Positions 9,149-18,369 of a stretch of 64,000 nucleotides of DNA are shown here, in pieces. Each line of letters opens with the position of its first letter. The first letter of the stretch is position 1. The position numbers were made by a program, and so were the translations under genes. This stretch comes from Nostoc sp. NIES-4103 (lineage in GTDB: Bacteria > Cyanobacteriota > Cyanobacteriia > Cyanobacteriales > Nostocaceae): positions 2,013,355-2,077,354 of the forward strand of contig NZ_AP018288.1 of NCBI RefSeq assembly GCF_002368335.1, given 5' to 3'. The notes below the pieces were generated by a model. That model had not been told where the DNA came from and did no database searches. It saw nothing but the letters and a program-made list of their open reading frames with translations.

Positions 9149-9997
9149 TCATGGCTGGTTTTGGATATTTCCTAGGTTGAAAATAAAGGGTACACTGCCT
9201 TGTGATTCACCACCCATCACAAGAACTTTTGGCATTTGTGCGCCGCCAAGTTTCCAAGCTTCAATTGCTTCTTTTTGCAGAACTAATTGTCCACCTTGAG
9301 CTTTGAGAGTTTCGGCTAAGAGTCTTTGAGCTTCGGCTTTACCCTTCGCACGATTAATTTCTGCTTGGGCTTCTTGTTCTGCTTCTCGTGCTATGTAAAC
9401 GGCTCTTTGCGCTCGTTGTTCAGCAATTTGTTTTTCTTCTACTGCTCTGGCAAACTCTGGTGAAAAAGTTAAGTCAACTACGCTAGTATCTAACACTATT
9501 ATCCCATATTTGTCTAAGCGATCGCCTAAAGCATTATCAAAGTCTTCTTTTAATTCACTTCTTTTTGTAATTGCTTCTTCTACCGTTCTTTTAGCAGCTG
9601 CGATTTTGAAGGCTTCTTGGGTTTGGGGTGCAATAATTTTCGAGACGATATTTTCTAGAGTTCCTTGTTTTCTTCTCACTTCAACTACTTGTGTCGGATC
9701 AATGCGAAAATTAATCGCAAATCTCGCCGAGAGATTTTGTAAATCTTTTGTAGAACTCTCTGCTGGAACTTCAAATTTTTGGACTGTCAAATCATACACA
9801 TCTATCACTGAGATGAAAGGAGGTTTCAAGTGAAAACCCTCCAATAAAGCACCATCTCTGGCTTTGCCTAAAATACTGATCACTCCTGCTTGCCCTGGAT
9901 TGATAATAATAAAGGAATTGAGACTCAAAACTACAATTACTGCCAACACAATTCCTAAAACAGTGCTTTGCCAATTTGCCAATTGCTGATTTTTCAA
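9149..9997 (-). CDS. Prohibitin/band-7 (SPFH) membrane protein
   Basis: About 282 residues from a TTG start at 9997, preceded by a strong ribosome site AAGGAG with an 8-nt spacer; a longer frame to 10075 has none. One N-terminal membrane anchor ([22 protein letters not shown]) is followed by the SPFH domain ([35 protein letters not shown]). A long EA-rich coiled coil follows ([37 protein letters not shown]). Relatives form large membrane-bound rings; cyanobacterial members occur in thylakoid or plasma membranes. It is divergent from the ABC exporter, with a 143-bp shared upstream region. Confidence 0.87.
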   Translation of the reverse strand: MKNQQLANWQSTVLGIVLAVIVVLSLNSFIIINPGQAGVISILGKARDGALLEGFHLKPPFISVIDVYDLTVQKFEVPAESSTKDLQNLSARFAINFRIDPTQVVEVRRKQGTLENIVSKIIAPQTQEAFKIAAAKRTVEEAITKRSELKEDFDNALGDRLDKYGIIVLDTSVVDLTFSPEFARAVEEKQIAEQRAQRAVYIAREAEQEAQAEINRAKGKAEAQRLLAETLKAQGGQLVLQKEAIEAWKLGGAQMPKVLVMGGESQGSVPFIFNLGNIQNQP

Positions 9998-10140
9998 GTT
10001 TCTCTCTCCTTTTGAATTTGCAAGCAACTCCTGTAATATGTTGGCATGTCGTCCGCCTAGCTGCGGTAAACTCAAGGTTACAAGAGTGCGGTGTTCCTTG
10101 TTCTCGTGGTAATATCAATTGCACGCAACTGCAAACGGCT

Positions 10141-11949
10141 GTGGCTACAGTATTAAAATCTCATCGCTTATCAACAAGGCGTAAACATTCGGCGCATCCC
10201 CTCCAGCGTCTGCTTGAGTATGGACATCAGTATCGTAAACAAATTTGGCTGGCGATCGCTTGCTCCATCCTAAATAAACTCTTTGATTTAGCACCACCCG
10301 CATTAATTGGCATTGCGGTGGATGTGGTGGTAAAACAGGAGGATTCTATCATTGCTCAGTTGGGTATACGCGATATCTTTGGGCAATTTTTAATTATTTC
10401 CCTGCTCACTGTCATCATTTGGATACTAGAATCGGTTTTTGAGTACGCATACGCTCAACTTTGGCGCAATTTGGCACAAAACATTCAGCACAACCTCCGT
10501 CTGGATGCATACAACCATTTACAAGATTTGGAATTAGCTTATTTTGAAGAACGCAGCACTGGCGGGTTGATGTCCATCCTCAGTGATGATATCAACCAAC
10601 TAGAGCGTTTTCTGGATGTGGGAGCTAATGACATCATCCAAGTTGCCACAACAGTAGTCATTATAGGTGGTGCCTTCTTTGCTTTGGCTCCTAGTGTAGC
10701 GTGGATGGCCATGTCGCCGATGCCATTTATCCTTTGGGGTTCTTTTGCTTTTCAACGTTTGTTGGCACCTCGTTACGCCAATGTGCGGGAAAAGGTAGGA
10801 TACTTAAATGCACGGCTAGTAAATAATTTGAGCGGTATTACTACTATTAAAAGTTTTACCGCAGAAAATTATGAAACTTCACGCTTAACAGAAGATAGCG
10901 AAGCTTACAGGCAAAGTAACGCCAAAGCAATTAAACTTTCTGCTGCATTCGTACCCTTAATTCGGATGCTGATTTTAGTTGGTTTTACTGCATTACTGCT
11001 GTATGGCGGCATGGCAGCGGTTGCTGGCAAAATGTCTGTAGGCACTTACAGTGTGTTGGTGTTTTTAATTCAGCGCTTGCTATGGCCTTTAACTAGATTA
11101 GGCGAAACCTTTGACCAATATCAACGGGCGATGGCTTCTACTAATCGTGTCATGGATTTGTTGGATACACCGATCGCTATTCATCCAGGTAATATAGCTT
11201 TACCAGTTGATCAAGTACGCGGACAAGTAGAATTTAAAGATGTGACTTTTGCTTATAAAGATAGATTTCCAGTGATTAAAAATCTGTCTTTAGATATTCC
11301 CGCAGGCAAAACTATAGCAATTGTTGGTTCTACTGGTTCTGGTAAAAGTACCTTAGTTAAACTTTTGTTACGGTTGTATGAAATCAAAACTGGCACAATC
11401 ACCTTAGATGGTATTGATATACAAGATTTGCAATTGCGCGATTTGCGTCGCTGTATTGGTTTAGTTAGTCAAGATGTATTTTTATTTCATGGCACCGTAG
11501 CAGAAAATATTGCCTATGGCACATTTGATGCTAGAGATGAAGAAATTATCATGGCGGCGAAAGTGGCTGAAGCACACGAATTTATTCAACGCCTGCCCCA
11601 AGGTTATGAGACAATTGTTGGAGAAAGAGGACAAAAATTATCTGGTGGACAAAGACAAAGAATTGCGATCGCGCGTGCAGTTTTGAAGAATCCGCCCATA
11701 CTGATTTTAGACGAAGCCACCTCAGCAGTGGATAACGAAACAGAAGCAGCCATCCAGCGATCGCTCGAACGGATTATAGTTGATAGAACAACAATTGCGA
11801 TCGCCCATCGCCTTTCCACCATCCGCAATGCTGATTGCATTTATGTCATGGAACACGGACAATTGGTAGAATCAGGAACCCATGAACAATTGCTAGAGCA
11901 AAATGGAATTTATGCCAGCCTCTGGCGTGTGCAAAGTGGCTTAAGATAA
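10141..11949 (+). CDS. ABC exporter, fused membrane and ATPase domains (MsbA type)
   Basis: About 602 residues from a GTG at 10141, my choice of start. The open frame continues upstream to 9976 but that part overlaps the band-7 promoter region and looks non-coding. There are six membrane segments (about residues 30-320 of the short form). The nucleotide-binding domain has Walker [10 protein letters not shown], signature LSGGQRQR, Walker [14 protein letters not shown] and the switch His in AIAHRLST. It is a homodimeric lipid- or drug-type exporter; substrate unknown. No accessory genes adjoin it. Confidence 0.88.
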   Translation: MATVLKSHRLSTRRKHSAHPLQRLLEYGHQYRKQIWLAIACSILNKLFDLAPPALIGIAVDVVVKQEDSIIAQLGIRDIFGQFLIISLLTVIIWILESVFEYAYAQLWRNLAQNIQHNLRLDAYNHLQDLELAYFEERSTGGLMSILSDDINQLERFLDVGANDIIQVATTVVIIGGAFFALAPSVAWMAMSPMPFILWGSFAFQRLLAPRYANVREKVGYLNARLVNNLSGITTIKSFTAENYETSRLTEDSEAYRQSNAKAIKLSAAFVPLIRMLILVGFTALLLYGGMAAVAGKMSVGTYSVLVFLIQRLLWPLTRLGETFDQYQRAMASTNRVMDLLDTPIAIHPGNIALPVDQVRGQVEFKDVTFAYKDRFPVIKNLSLDIPAGKTIAIVGSTGSGKSTLVKLLLRLYEIKTGTITLDGIDIQDLQLRDLRRCIGLVSQDVFLFHGTVAENIAYGTFDARDEEIIMAAKVAEAHEFIQRLPQGYETIVGERGQKLSGGQRQRIAIARAVLKNPPILILDEATSAVDNETEAAIQRSLERIIVDRTTIAIAHRLSTIRNADCIYVMEHGQLVESGTHEQLLEQNGIYASLWRVQSGLR

Positions 11950-11971
11950 ATCTCACCCATTCTTTCTTTCT

Positions 11972-12006
11972 GAATTACGAATTACGAATTACGAATTACG
12001 AATTAC
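11972..12006. repeat. STRR array (gaattac)
   Basis: Five tandem copies of the heptamer gaattac end 2 bp before the next gene's ATG, so the array occupies its ribosome-binding region. Confidence 0.9.
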
Positions 12007-12008
12007 TT

Positions 12009-12434
12009 ATGATGTTTGCTAGTACCCAACCCGAATCAGGAGATAACAAGTGGCGTCGCCAGTTGGATAAATTTGCTAAAGAAAATCAGCAAGAATTGGC
12101 GGCATTATTTTGGGGATTATGGTTAGAAAATGGCGATAGCCAGGGTACTATCGGCATTGATTTGCAACCAACACCACATTTTGTCTATTGTCCCAAAGAA
12201 GCCATAGAAAAGCTCAATAATAGAGTAGAAAACAGACTTCAGGAAATTTTAGGAATTGTCGAGAATCATAAACCGGAAGTAGAAGTTGTAATGATTGGTA
12301 TTGGTAAAGGTGAAATTAAGTTAATTCAGTTTGCACCACAACCAGCACCACCAGATTGTTTTCAGCAAGTTGGTAAAGATGTCAACGAGTTGTTAGAACT
12401 GCTAGAACAACGTATGCAAGAGCAGTTAAATTAA
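12009..12434 (+). CDS. Conserved cyanobacterial protein, possible CcmS
   Basis: A 141-residue soluble acidic protein beginning MMFASTQPESGD. Segments WRRQLDKFAKENQQELAALFWGL, GTIGIDLQPTPHFVYCPKEAIEKLN, LQEILGIV and DCFQQVGKDVNELLELLEQ match what I recall of the beta-carboxysome assembly factor CcmS (Synechocystis Slr1911 type). That identification is from memory and unverified. It is not adjacent to other carboxysome genes here. The start codon sits directly behind a gaattac array, so there is no ordinary Shine-Dalgarno. Confidence 0.6.
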   Translation: MMFASTQPESGDNKWRRQLDKFAKENQQELAALFWGLWLENGDSQGTIGIDLQPTPHFVYCPKEAIEKLNNRVENRLQEILGIVENHKPEVEVVMIGIGKGEIKLIQFAPQPAPPDCFQQVGKDVNELLELLEQRMQEQLN

Positions 12435-12445
12435 AATTGGGCATG

Positions 12446-12550
12446 GGGAATTGGGAATTGGGAATTGGGAATTGGGAATTGGATTTTACTATTAGTCATC
12501 ACATCTGGCCCATTATCCATTACCCATCACCCATTACCCATTACCCATCT
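12446..12550. repeat. Compound STRR element, copy A
   Basis: About five ggaattg heptamers (12447-12482) and a run of cccatta/cccatca heptamers (12510-12550) flank a unique 26-nt core at 12481-12506 (ggattttactatt followed by agtcatcacatct). An inverted copy of the whole arrangement is at 42141-42252. Confidence 0.9.
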
Positions 12551-12560
12551 CCCCAACGTT

Positions 12561-14201
12561 CTACTTATTGTTCACAACTGGTAAAACATCAGGAGGAATT
12601 TCCCTGACTATGCGAAATGGAAATGCAGCAGTGGAAGCTAATTGAGCATAATCTGAAGTGAGAAAAATAGCATATTTGTTAGCATCTTGTGTTAGCTGTG
12701 CTGCCATTGCTAAAGTGATAGCTTGTACAAATTTGCGAACGTCCGCAGCTTGTTCACCCACAATTTCACCACCACTATAAGGTGTGTTGAGTTGTCCTAT
12801 TTGATCTAAATTAGCATTAGGGTCTCTGACACTCAAATGCGTAGCCCCAACTATGCCAACTAGCCATTTTTGGGATGGAATTTTGGTAAATGGTACAATC
12901 TGTTCACTTAAAGCAGGTGTAGTTTTATCTGCGGAACTTGCCAACACTAAAGTGGGTATTTGCACCTTTGTTAAACCAGTTTCGCCAAACATTATAGAAG
13001 CCGCCGGATTGAAAGCGATCGCTTGTTTGATTCTAGTATCCCGCAGTTGATAGCTATTTTCTGGCAGTTCTTGAGCAATACATTGGAGAGTTTCGCCAGA
13101 ACTCAAAACAGCCAAGTTATCCTTGCAGCGCTTTTTGATATCTTGTATTTGTAACTCGCCTCCCGCAATTGTTAAGGCTGTACCACCGCCAAAAGAATAA
13201 CCAATTACCATCACATTATTAGTTGCAAGTTTTCCTTGTAATGGATTGTTAGCTGTTTGATTGAGTTTTTCTAATTCATCGAGGACAAAACTAATATCTT
13301 TGGGACGATCTAAAAACTCTTGAGGCTGCAAAAACCTGGTTTTACCTTGTAATGCTAAGTTTACATGGGTAGAATTACTACCAGGATGTTCTAAAGCTAC
13401 AAATATATAACCATGAGATGCCAGATGTTCTGCTACATACTGCAAGTCAGTGCGGACTGACCCCATACCGTGAGTATATATAATTACAGGTTTTTCAGCA
13501 GTTGCAGCCGTTGACCAGTATATATCAACAGGAATTGGGCGATCGCGTTTTTGGTCATTGAAATTTAACTTGAGTAGTTGTACTTGAGTCGTTCCCGGTT
13601 GCGAGGGGTCAAAAGGTAAAGAAATCTGTGTTTTGTAAGGGTCGATTTGGGGTGCGATCGCCAGCATAAACTGCTGAGTCTGCCAAAAACCCCTGTTCAA
13701 ATTGCCTGCCACGGTGAACGCCCGTGGTAAATTAATTTCTAGACGTTTGCTAGGATAAGCAGCGATAAAACTCAGTATAGAAAGGCCATCCTGTGGTGTA
13801 GAGCCTAATACCAATGCTCCTCTGAGTGCTTGTACTCCAGCTTGATCTTTTCTGACTAAGGCCGTAGAAATGTCCTTGAGAATGGTAGTGCCAATTTGGG
13901 TGTTGAGTAACCGATTCACGGTGACAACATTTAAAGGTACTTTTGCTCTCAATGCTCCCACAAGTAAGCGGCGTTGTTCTTGAGATAATCTGTTGGTGTA
14001 AAACTCCAAAGCTGTGGGAAATTTTCCAGTTTCCGCAGCCTTTTGCAAATCAGCAACAGAGATGGATTCTGCAAAAAGACCCACACGCACCACAACAGTA
14101 TCAGCCGCACGTACAGGAGTCTTGCTGGCAAAAAACTGTGTTAGAGCGATCGCACAAAAGCTACTTGCAACTAGCCTAAGATTTTTCCATCCGCTGCTCA
14201 T
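12561..14201 (-). CDS. Secreted alpha/beta hydrolase with N-terminal DUF1400-like domain
   Basis: About 546 residues from the ATG at 14201. A signal peptide (LVASSFCAIALTQFFASKTPVRA) is followed by a helical region of about 150 residues (ESISVADLQKAAETGKFP, YTNRLSQEQRRLLVGALRAKV). This resembles the cyanobacterial DUF1400 domain. The hydrolase fold starts near VIIYTHGMGSVRTDLQYVAEHLASHGY. The nucleophile elbow is GYSFGGG and a late acid/His region is at ASSADKTTP and GATHLSV. It is probably a periplasmic esterase or lipase-like enzyme of unknown substrate. It lies just downstream of the aroH-tyrA pair on the same strand, but 196 bp separate them. Confidence 0.8.
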   Translation of the reverse strand: MSSGWKNLRLVASSFCAIALTQFFASKTPVRAADTVVVRVGLFAESISVADLQKAAETGKFPTALEFYTNRLSQEQRRLLVGALRAKVPLNVVTVNRLLNTQIGTTILKDISTALVRKDQAGVQALRGALVLGSTPQDGLSILSFIAAYPSKRLEINLPRAFTVAGNLNRGFWQTQQFMLAIAPQIDPYKTQISLPFDPSQPGTTQVQLLKLNFNDQKRDRPIPVDIYWSTAATAEKPVIIYTHGMGSVRTDLQYVAEHLASHGYIFVALEHPGSNSTHVNLALQGKTRFLQPQEFLDRPKDISFVLDELEKLNQTANNPLQGKLATNNVMVIGYSFGGGTALTIAGGELQIQDIKKRCKDNLAVLSSGETLQCIAQELPENSYQLRDTRIKQAIAFNPAASIMFGETGLTKVQIPTLVLASSADKTTPALSEQIVPFTKIPSQKWLVGIVGATHLSVRDPNANLDQIGQLNTPYSGGEIVGEQAADVRKFVQAITLAMAAQLTQDANKYAIFLTSDYAQLASTAAFPFRIVREIPPDVLPVVNNK

Positions 14202-14400
14202 CAAAGTGTTCCCCTATTGGTGATTAGGGGAATATAGCAGATAATTGTGTTTTTTAATACTTTATATAAGTTACACCCAAAAGTAGTATCTCACTCTCCC
14301 CCGCACCGAAAGCACCCTCAATGATAAGTCAACTGATACTAAGTTGCGTTCAAAAATAGCATCTAGACATGGGGAAGTAACATCCCCCTCATCCCCCTCA

Positions 14401-15540
14401 TCACCCTACTACCTTTGAATACAAGTTGGTATGAGCTTCTCTAGCATTCCTGCTGAAAGTATGATGTTTCTGTTCAGCCTCCCTAGCTGCTTGAAAAATA
14501 CTCAAAGCATTAATTACATGAGTACTTTCCTCTAAAGCACCGTTCAACTCGTCTCCTAAAAAACTATGGCTGGCTTTGAACTCCTCAATTAAGGTATGGC
14601 GATCGTTTTGGATAACTAATTGCGCCAAACGTTCATAAGTTTTTGCTAATCTGCAAATGGCTTCACGGCGATCTGGAGTAGCTAACATAATATCTACAAT
14701 TAAAGGTGCAGATTGAGTCAGCAAGCGGCTAACTATTCCAATTTCTAGACGAAAAATTGGGCTAGAAAAATCCAAACTACGACCGATGTTAATCTCTTCT
14801 TCTTGTAAGAAAACACCAAAGCCAAAAGTTTTAAAGCACCGAATTGCTTGAACAGCCATCATCATCTGGTCATGTTCTTCAGGAGTAGACACAATTAGTT
14901 TGCCACCTTCATTTTCAATTAAATCCAGCAGCCATTGAAAAGCAAAATCTTCACGACCAGGACAGACCACAACTTTTTGAGACAAGAACGATTGAATACC
15001 TTGGCCAAACATCGGATGCAAACCCATAACGGGCCCTTTGTGATGTTTTAGCATGGCTTGTAAAATAGGAGTTTTAATACTAGCAATATCAGCCAAAGCA
15101 GTGTTAGGCTCAAGGTAGTTAGCTAATTTATGAATTACCTCTATTGTGTATTCAATGGGAACGCAAATTAAAACTAAATCTGCTCCTGCTAATAGAGATT
15201 CAGCATGATCCCAATCACTTTGTTCGAGAATAGAGACTTGGTGACCTGCGGCTGATAACTTTTGCCTAAAGAAGCTTCCCATCATACCGCGTCCACCAAC
15301 TAAAGTAACCCGTCGAGGTTGAACGCGATTAATAGGTAAAGATGCAGTGGTGACAGCAGCACAATCCATGACAATGTTTTTCCAAATCGACTCTGGAACA
15401 CCACCTTCGGCAACATAAAGTCCAAAATTAGCAATTTGTGCCTCTAAAGATATTGGTTCTGATTCTGCCAAAACTGCTATTCTTTTGCTTAATAAATCAA
15501 TAATTTGTTGGTCAATTTCTTGAAGCTTTTCTGGGATCAT
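14401..15540 (-). CDS. tyrA: TyrA-type prephenate dehydrogenase with degenerate chorismate mutase domain
   Basis: A 379-residue protein that aligns along its whole length with E. coli TyrA (T-protein). The NAD fold has VTLVGGRGMMGSFFRQKL (about residues 78-95). LEQSDWDHAESLLAGADLVLICVPI, ALADIASIKTPILQAML and GPVMGLHPMFGQ follow. It oxidises prephenate to 4-hydroxyphenylpyruvate. The N-terminal 60 residues keep the helical shape (IDQQIIDLLSKRIAVLAES) but lack the Arg/Lys/Glu pattern of the catalytic mutase, so mutase activity is doubtful; a separate AroH lies 33 bp upstream. A TyrA of this type is, as I recall, part of the scytonemin cluster in Nostoc punctiforme. Confidence 0.88.
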   Translation of the reverse strand: MIPEKLQEIDQQIIDLLSKRIAVLAESEPISLEAQIANFGLYVAEGGVPESIWKNIVMDCAAVTTASLPINRVQPRRVTLVGGRGMMGSFFRQKLSAAGHQVSILEQSDWDHAESLLAGADLVLICVPIEYTIEVIHKLANYLEPNTALADIASIKTPILQAMLKHHKGPVMGLHPMFGQGIQSFLSQKVVVCPGREDFAFQWLLDLIENEGGKLIVSTPEEHDQMMMAVQAIRCFKTFGFGVFLQEEEINIGRSLDFSSPIFRLEIGIVSRLLTQSAPLIVDIMLATPDRREAICRLAKTYERLAQLVIQNDRHTLIEEFKASHSFLGDELNGALEESTHVINALSIFQAAREAEQKHHTFSRNAREAHTNLYSKVVG

Positions 15541-15573
15541 AATATTTCTCTAACTACTATAAATAGCGTCAGC

Positions 15574-16011
15574 CTAACTCAACAGCGCCAAATCTGGGCG
15601 TAGCTTGGCAGCATGGCGTAAATAAACATGATGTAAGCCATTTTGGGGTAAAGGTGTGTTGAGGTGAATTAGCACTCGAATGCAGAGTTGCAAGCTACCA
15701 ACAACCTGCATTTGTTGGACATCCAACAAAGGAACTTCATCCCAACCTGGACGACGACGCGCCACCGCCGCCGGAAATATTGCATCTAAATCTGGAGTAG
15801 CCGAAAAGGTGACACTGACAATTTCCGTAGGATCTAAATAATTATTTTTCTCTAAGGCATCCAATAATTCATTTACAGCCTCAGTAATTGCTTCTATTGA
15901 ATTATCATTGGCTGTGGTTGCTCCCCGCAATCCCCGCACTCGCCATTGTGAAGGTTTGGCTAACAAGTTGAATTCCTGATATTGATGTTTTGAAAACGTC
16001 AGCTTATCCAT
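15574..16011 (-). CDS. aroH: Monofunctional chorismate mutase AroH
   Basis: A 145-residue enzyme that rearranges chorismate to prephenate, the committed step to Phe and Tyr. It follows the trimeric Bacillus subtilis AroH type: VRGLRGATTA (active-site Arg), VTFSATPDLDAIFPAAVAR, LCIRVLIHLNT (Arg90 equivalent) and HHVYLRHAAKLRPDLAL (Tyr108 equivalent). A Gln (VQQMQV) stands where B. subtilis has Glu78. About 18 extra N-terminal residues precede the fold. It is co-oriented with tyrA with a 33-bp gap and so very probably an operon. Confidence 0.92.
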   Translation of the reverse strand: MDKLTFSKHQYQEFNLLAKPSQWRVRGLRGATTANDNSIEAITEAVNELLDALEKNNYLDPTEIVSVTFSATPDLDAIFPAAVARRRPGWDEVPLLDVQQMQVVGSLQLCIRVLIHLNTPLPQNGLHHVYLRHAAKLRPDLALLS

Positions 16012-16201
16012 GTTCGTTTAATTTAAATGAGTTTGATTCAAGCAGTGCTAAAGCTATAAAAAAGATGAACTATACCAGAATATTAGTCATGGATGAAAGT
16101 AATGCCAGTTGCTTGTGCAAATATGTCAAAAGTTGAAATTTCGTAGTTAAGATTGCACAAAAAAACAGCACATATTCGGAAATAACTTTAGATTTACACT
16201 C

Positions 16202-16378
16202 TAAGAGGTTGTTTGAAAAGTATTATTACTAACATAAAAATCTCGAAAACCTAACCCCCCTACCCCCCAACCCCCAACACTCACGAGGTAATGGGGGTTT
16301 CAAAGCCTCTCGACCTTTCGGGGAGAGGTTTGGAGAGGGGTTCTTAGTATACTTTTCGACTTTCCAAACATCCTCTAA
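16202..16378. mobile_element. MITE-like element, family 1 copy A
   Basis: Terminal inverted repeats GAGGTTGTTTGAAAAGT (left, from 16205) and ACTTTTCGACTTTCCAAACATCCTC (right, to 16375) are flanked by a 3-bp direct repeat TAA (16202-16204 and 16376-16378). The interior has C-rich/G-rich arms (acccccctacccccc, gagaggtttggagaggggt). No transposase is inside. A second copy with the same ends lies at 63355-63571. The TNA target and GAG ends recall IS5-family (IS1031-group) elements, which is inference. Confidence 0.8.
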
Positions 16379-16659
16379 ATAACCTCACACAATTTAAAAT
16401 TCTACTAGCTTATATCTGCAAACTATTAACGTATAGTTCTTAGCTGCTAACTATATACTCAGCTATATATTTATCTTTTATGCAGATTATTCTTGCTGTT
16501 ACAATTTTTAATAAATGTTCTCTTCAGATCAAGTACTATTAGGATTTCTATGTTTAATTTTTGAAATACACTTAGGGTCGGTTTTGCCCAGCATATCCAG
16601 GTTTTGGTGGGCAAAGCCAACCATACATTACTGAAAATTCTTCACATTACATTAAAAAT

Positions 16660-16715
16660 ACAGTTGGTAATGGGTGATTAAGTTTACCTTTAATCTAATT
16701 ACCACTACCAACTGT
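16660..16715 (-). terminator. Hairpin downstream of the tyrosinase gene
   Basis: ACAGTTGGTA (16660-16669) pairs with TACCAACTGT (16706-16715), and the inner arms GGT-ATTA and TAAT-ACC extend the stem. It lies 48 bp beyond the tyrosinase stop and probably ends the propeller-tyrosinase unit. There is no clear U tract. Confidence 0.4.
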
Positions 16716-16762
16716 ACCAACTGTATGGAGTAATTAATCGTTAACTGTTGTTTCAGAACGGA

Positions 16763-18172
16763 TTAAATTTTAGCTTTGACTTTTTCGGGAACTGTGGCGA
16801 TCGCAGGCACTTGATTAAAATTTACCATTCTCTTATGTGAACGTTTGCGCCGCAACACCCCAGCTGCACCCAAAGCACCCAAGCCTAACAGACTCAACGT
16901 AGAATTAGGTTCGGGCACTGATTTCAGCAGGGTATCATAGGTGTAGTCATAACGACTTGCAACATTCAGAGTATCTGCGGGGGTGACAATATCATCTTTA
17001 TCAAACTTTGGTAGATAGTCGTAAAGATTACCTGGCCCCATATTCATAGGAATAGATTGACCTCCATCCCATGGCCACATGCGATCGTTGAGATTATGTC
17101 CATAGGGCTGACCCTCAGAAGGATAAAAATCACTACCCTCATGTCCATCGTTCTGCCATTCAGTCCAAAGACGGTCTACATTAGCATGTAGCAACCAAAA
17201 TACTGGATCGTAGGGGGTGGAAACAAAAGTCATTGTGCCTAAGGGCTGGGGTATATCCGTTGGTGGAAACTCCCTGATATCCCAAATAGTTCCACCCACA
17301 GTCCCATGTACAACGTTATGGTTAGAGAATTTCAGAACTAAATTACCGTCTTTATCGACGTAGGGCCATCCTTCTATAGCAAGACGAAAATTCTCATAGT
17401 TATCGATTGCAAGTGCCCGATCTACATCTTCCTTTGGTAACGGAATATTGTTAAAAGGAGCTAGTCCCAAATATCGTAATAGCGAAGTTCCGCGAGGATC
17501 TCCTGTTGGGCCAAAATGCAAATCTGGGTTTAAAACCCATCCACTAGCTTCTGAGAAATTACCTGAAACAACAGGGCCTCCTTCGTAAACACCGTCATCA
17601 TATGGAACTTGAACTATGTCTCCTTGTCCATTGGGCCCCAAAAAATTAGGGTCAAATATAGTTGACCATGCTTGAGCATCAGTCCAATCCCAGTATGGAA
17701 GTGTAATATTTGGGTTTACTGATTGCAAGGCTTTTTCAAATCTTGATATATATTCACGATGCCACGGAAAAAAGGCTGCATTGCCATGAGCTGCATCAGC
17801 CCCAACAGCCGGGCCGTGGGCATGTGGTTTGTGATCATGATCAGGATCAGAAGCGTCTACTGGAGTTCTATCCATATCCATGTACATAAACCCGTTGGGA
17901 TAATTGGAATTCACTGCTGGATTTTGCATAAATCCCATTGTTCCCACATGTAATGCCACAAACTGCTCGTAAATGCTAGTTTGACTACCTTCTGGAATTG
18001 TATTCTTTAAAACATGAAGAGCATCAACAAATGCCGATTTTTCTTCTGGAGTCAGATTAACAACATTCTTTCTCACAAGAGGGTCAGCAGCCATTGCTGA
18101 AGCTGCCAACAAGTTAAGTGTAGCCACGAAACTAATGCTTAATGTGGCAACCGTAATTTTGAACAGTTTCAT
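16763..18172 (-). CDS. Secreted tyrosinase with PEP-CTERM-like tail
   Basis: About 469 residues from the ATG at 18172; the upstream TTG extension is rejected because the signal peptide begins at this Met. Type-3 copper oxidase: probable CuA ligands H75, H129 and H138 (AAHGNAAFFPWHREY), CuB ligands H285, H289 (SNHNVVHG) and H329 (FWLLHANVDRLW). It would hydroxylate or oxidise phenols to o-quinones. The signal peptide is residues 1-28 (ending SAMAAD). Near the C-terminus, VPEPNSTLSLLGLGALGA, then VLRRKR, looks like a PEP-CTERM sorting signal, so it acts outside the cytoplasm. An extra 28-residue tail follows the basic cluster. It ends the run from aroF; scytonemin loci carry a comparable tyrosinase. 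Confidence 0.9.
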   Translation of the reverse strand: MKLFKITVATLSISFVATLNLLAASAMAADPLVRKNVVNLTPEEKSAFVDALHVLKNTIPEGSQTSIYEQFVALHVGTMGFMQNPAVNSNYPNGFMYMDMDRTPVDASDPDHDHKPHAHGPAVGADAAHGNAAFFPWHREYISRFEKALQSVNPNITLPYWDWTDAQAWSTIFDPNFLGPNGQGDIVQVPYDDGVYEGGPVVSGNFSEASGWVLNPDLHFGPTGDPRGTSLLRYLGLAPFNNIPLPKEDVDRALAIDNYENFRLAIEGWPYVDKDGNLVLKFSNHNVVHGTVGGTIWDIREFPPTDIPQPLGTMTFVSTPYDPVFWLLHANVDRLWTEWQNDGHEGSDFYPSEGQPYGHNLNDRMWPWDGGQSIPMNMGPGNLYDYLPKFDKDDIVTPADTLNVASRYDYTYDTLLKSVPEPNSTLSLLGLGALGAAGVLRRKRSHKRMVNFNQVPAIATVPEKVKAKI

Positions 18173-18369
18173 AAACTTCTTTCTCGTGTAGGCGGCAAAA
18201 GTTATTGTGGCACTAATAGAGCCATTGAATGTTCTATTCTGGCAGTAGTAATGAGATGAACCAAGTAGAGGATCTCCTGAATTCAAAGTGAATTTTCTTT
18301 GGAAGCACTGTTTGTTCCTCTACTTTGAAAAACGCTACGATTTGATGCAAAGCTGTACCAAGGTAGTTT

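Larger units (their letters stand above)
16012..16762. other. Intergenic region with MITE and hairpins
   Basis: A 751-bp gap between the tyrosinase stop and the aroH start. It holds a small inverted-repeat element at 16205-16375, a G/C hairpin repeat at about 16575-16624 (ggttttgccc answered by gggcaaagcc), and a long hairpin directly after the tyrosinase gene at 16660-16715. I see no coding sequence. The aroH promoter should lie in 16012-16200. Confidence 0.6.

Noticed and set aside
9976..10140. N-terminal extension of the ABC exporter
   Set aside because: It begins with TTG inside the band-7 gene's leader and reads unlike an exporter N-terminus; the divergent promoters must lie here.
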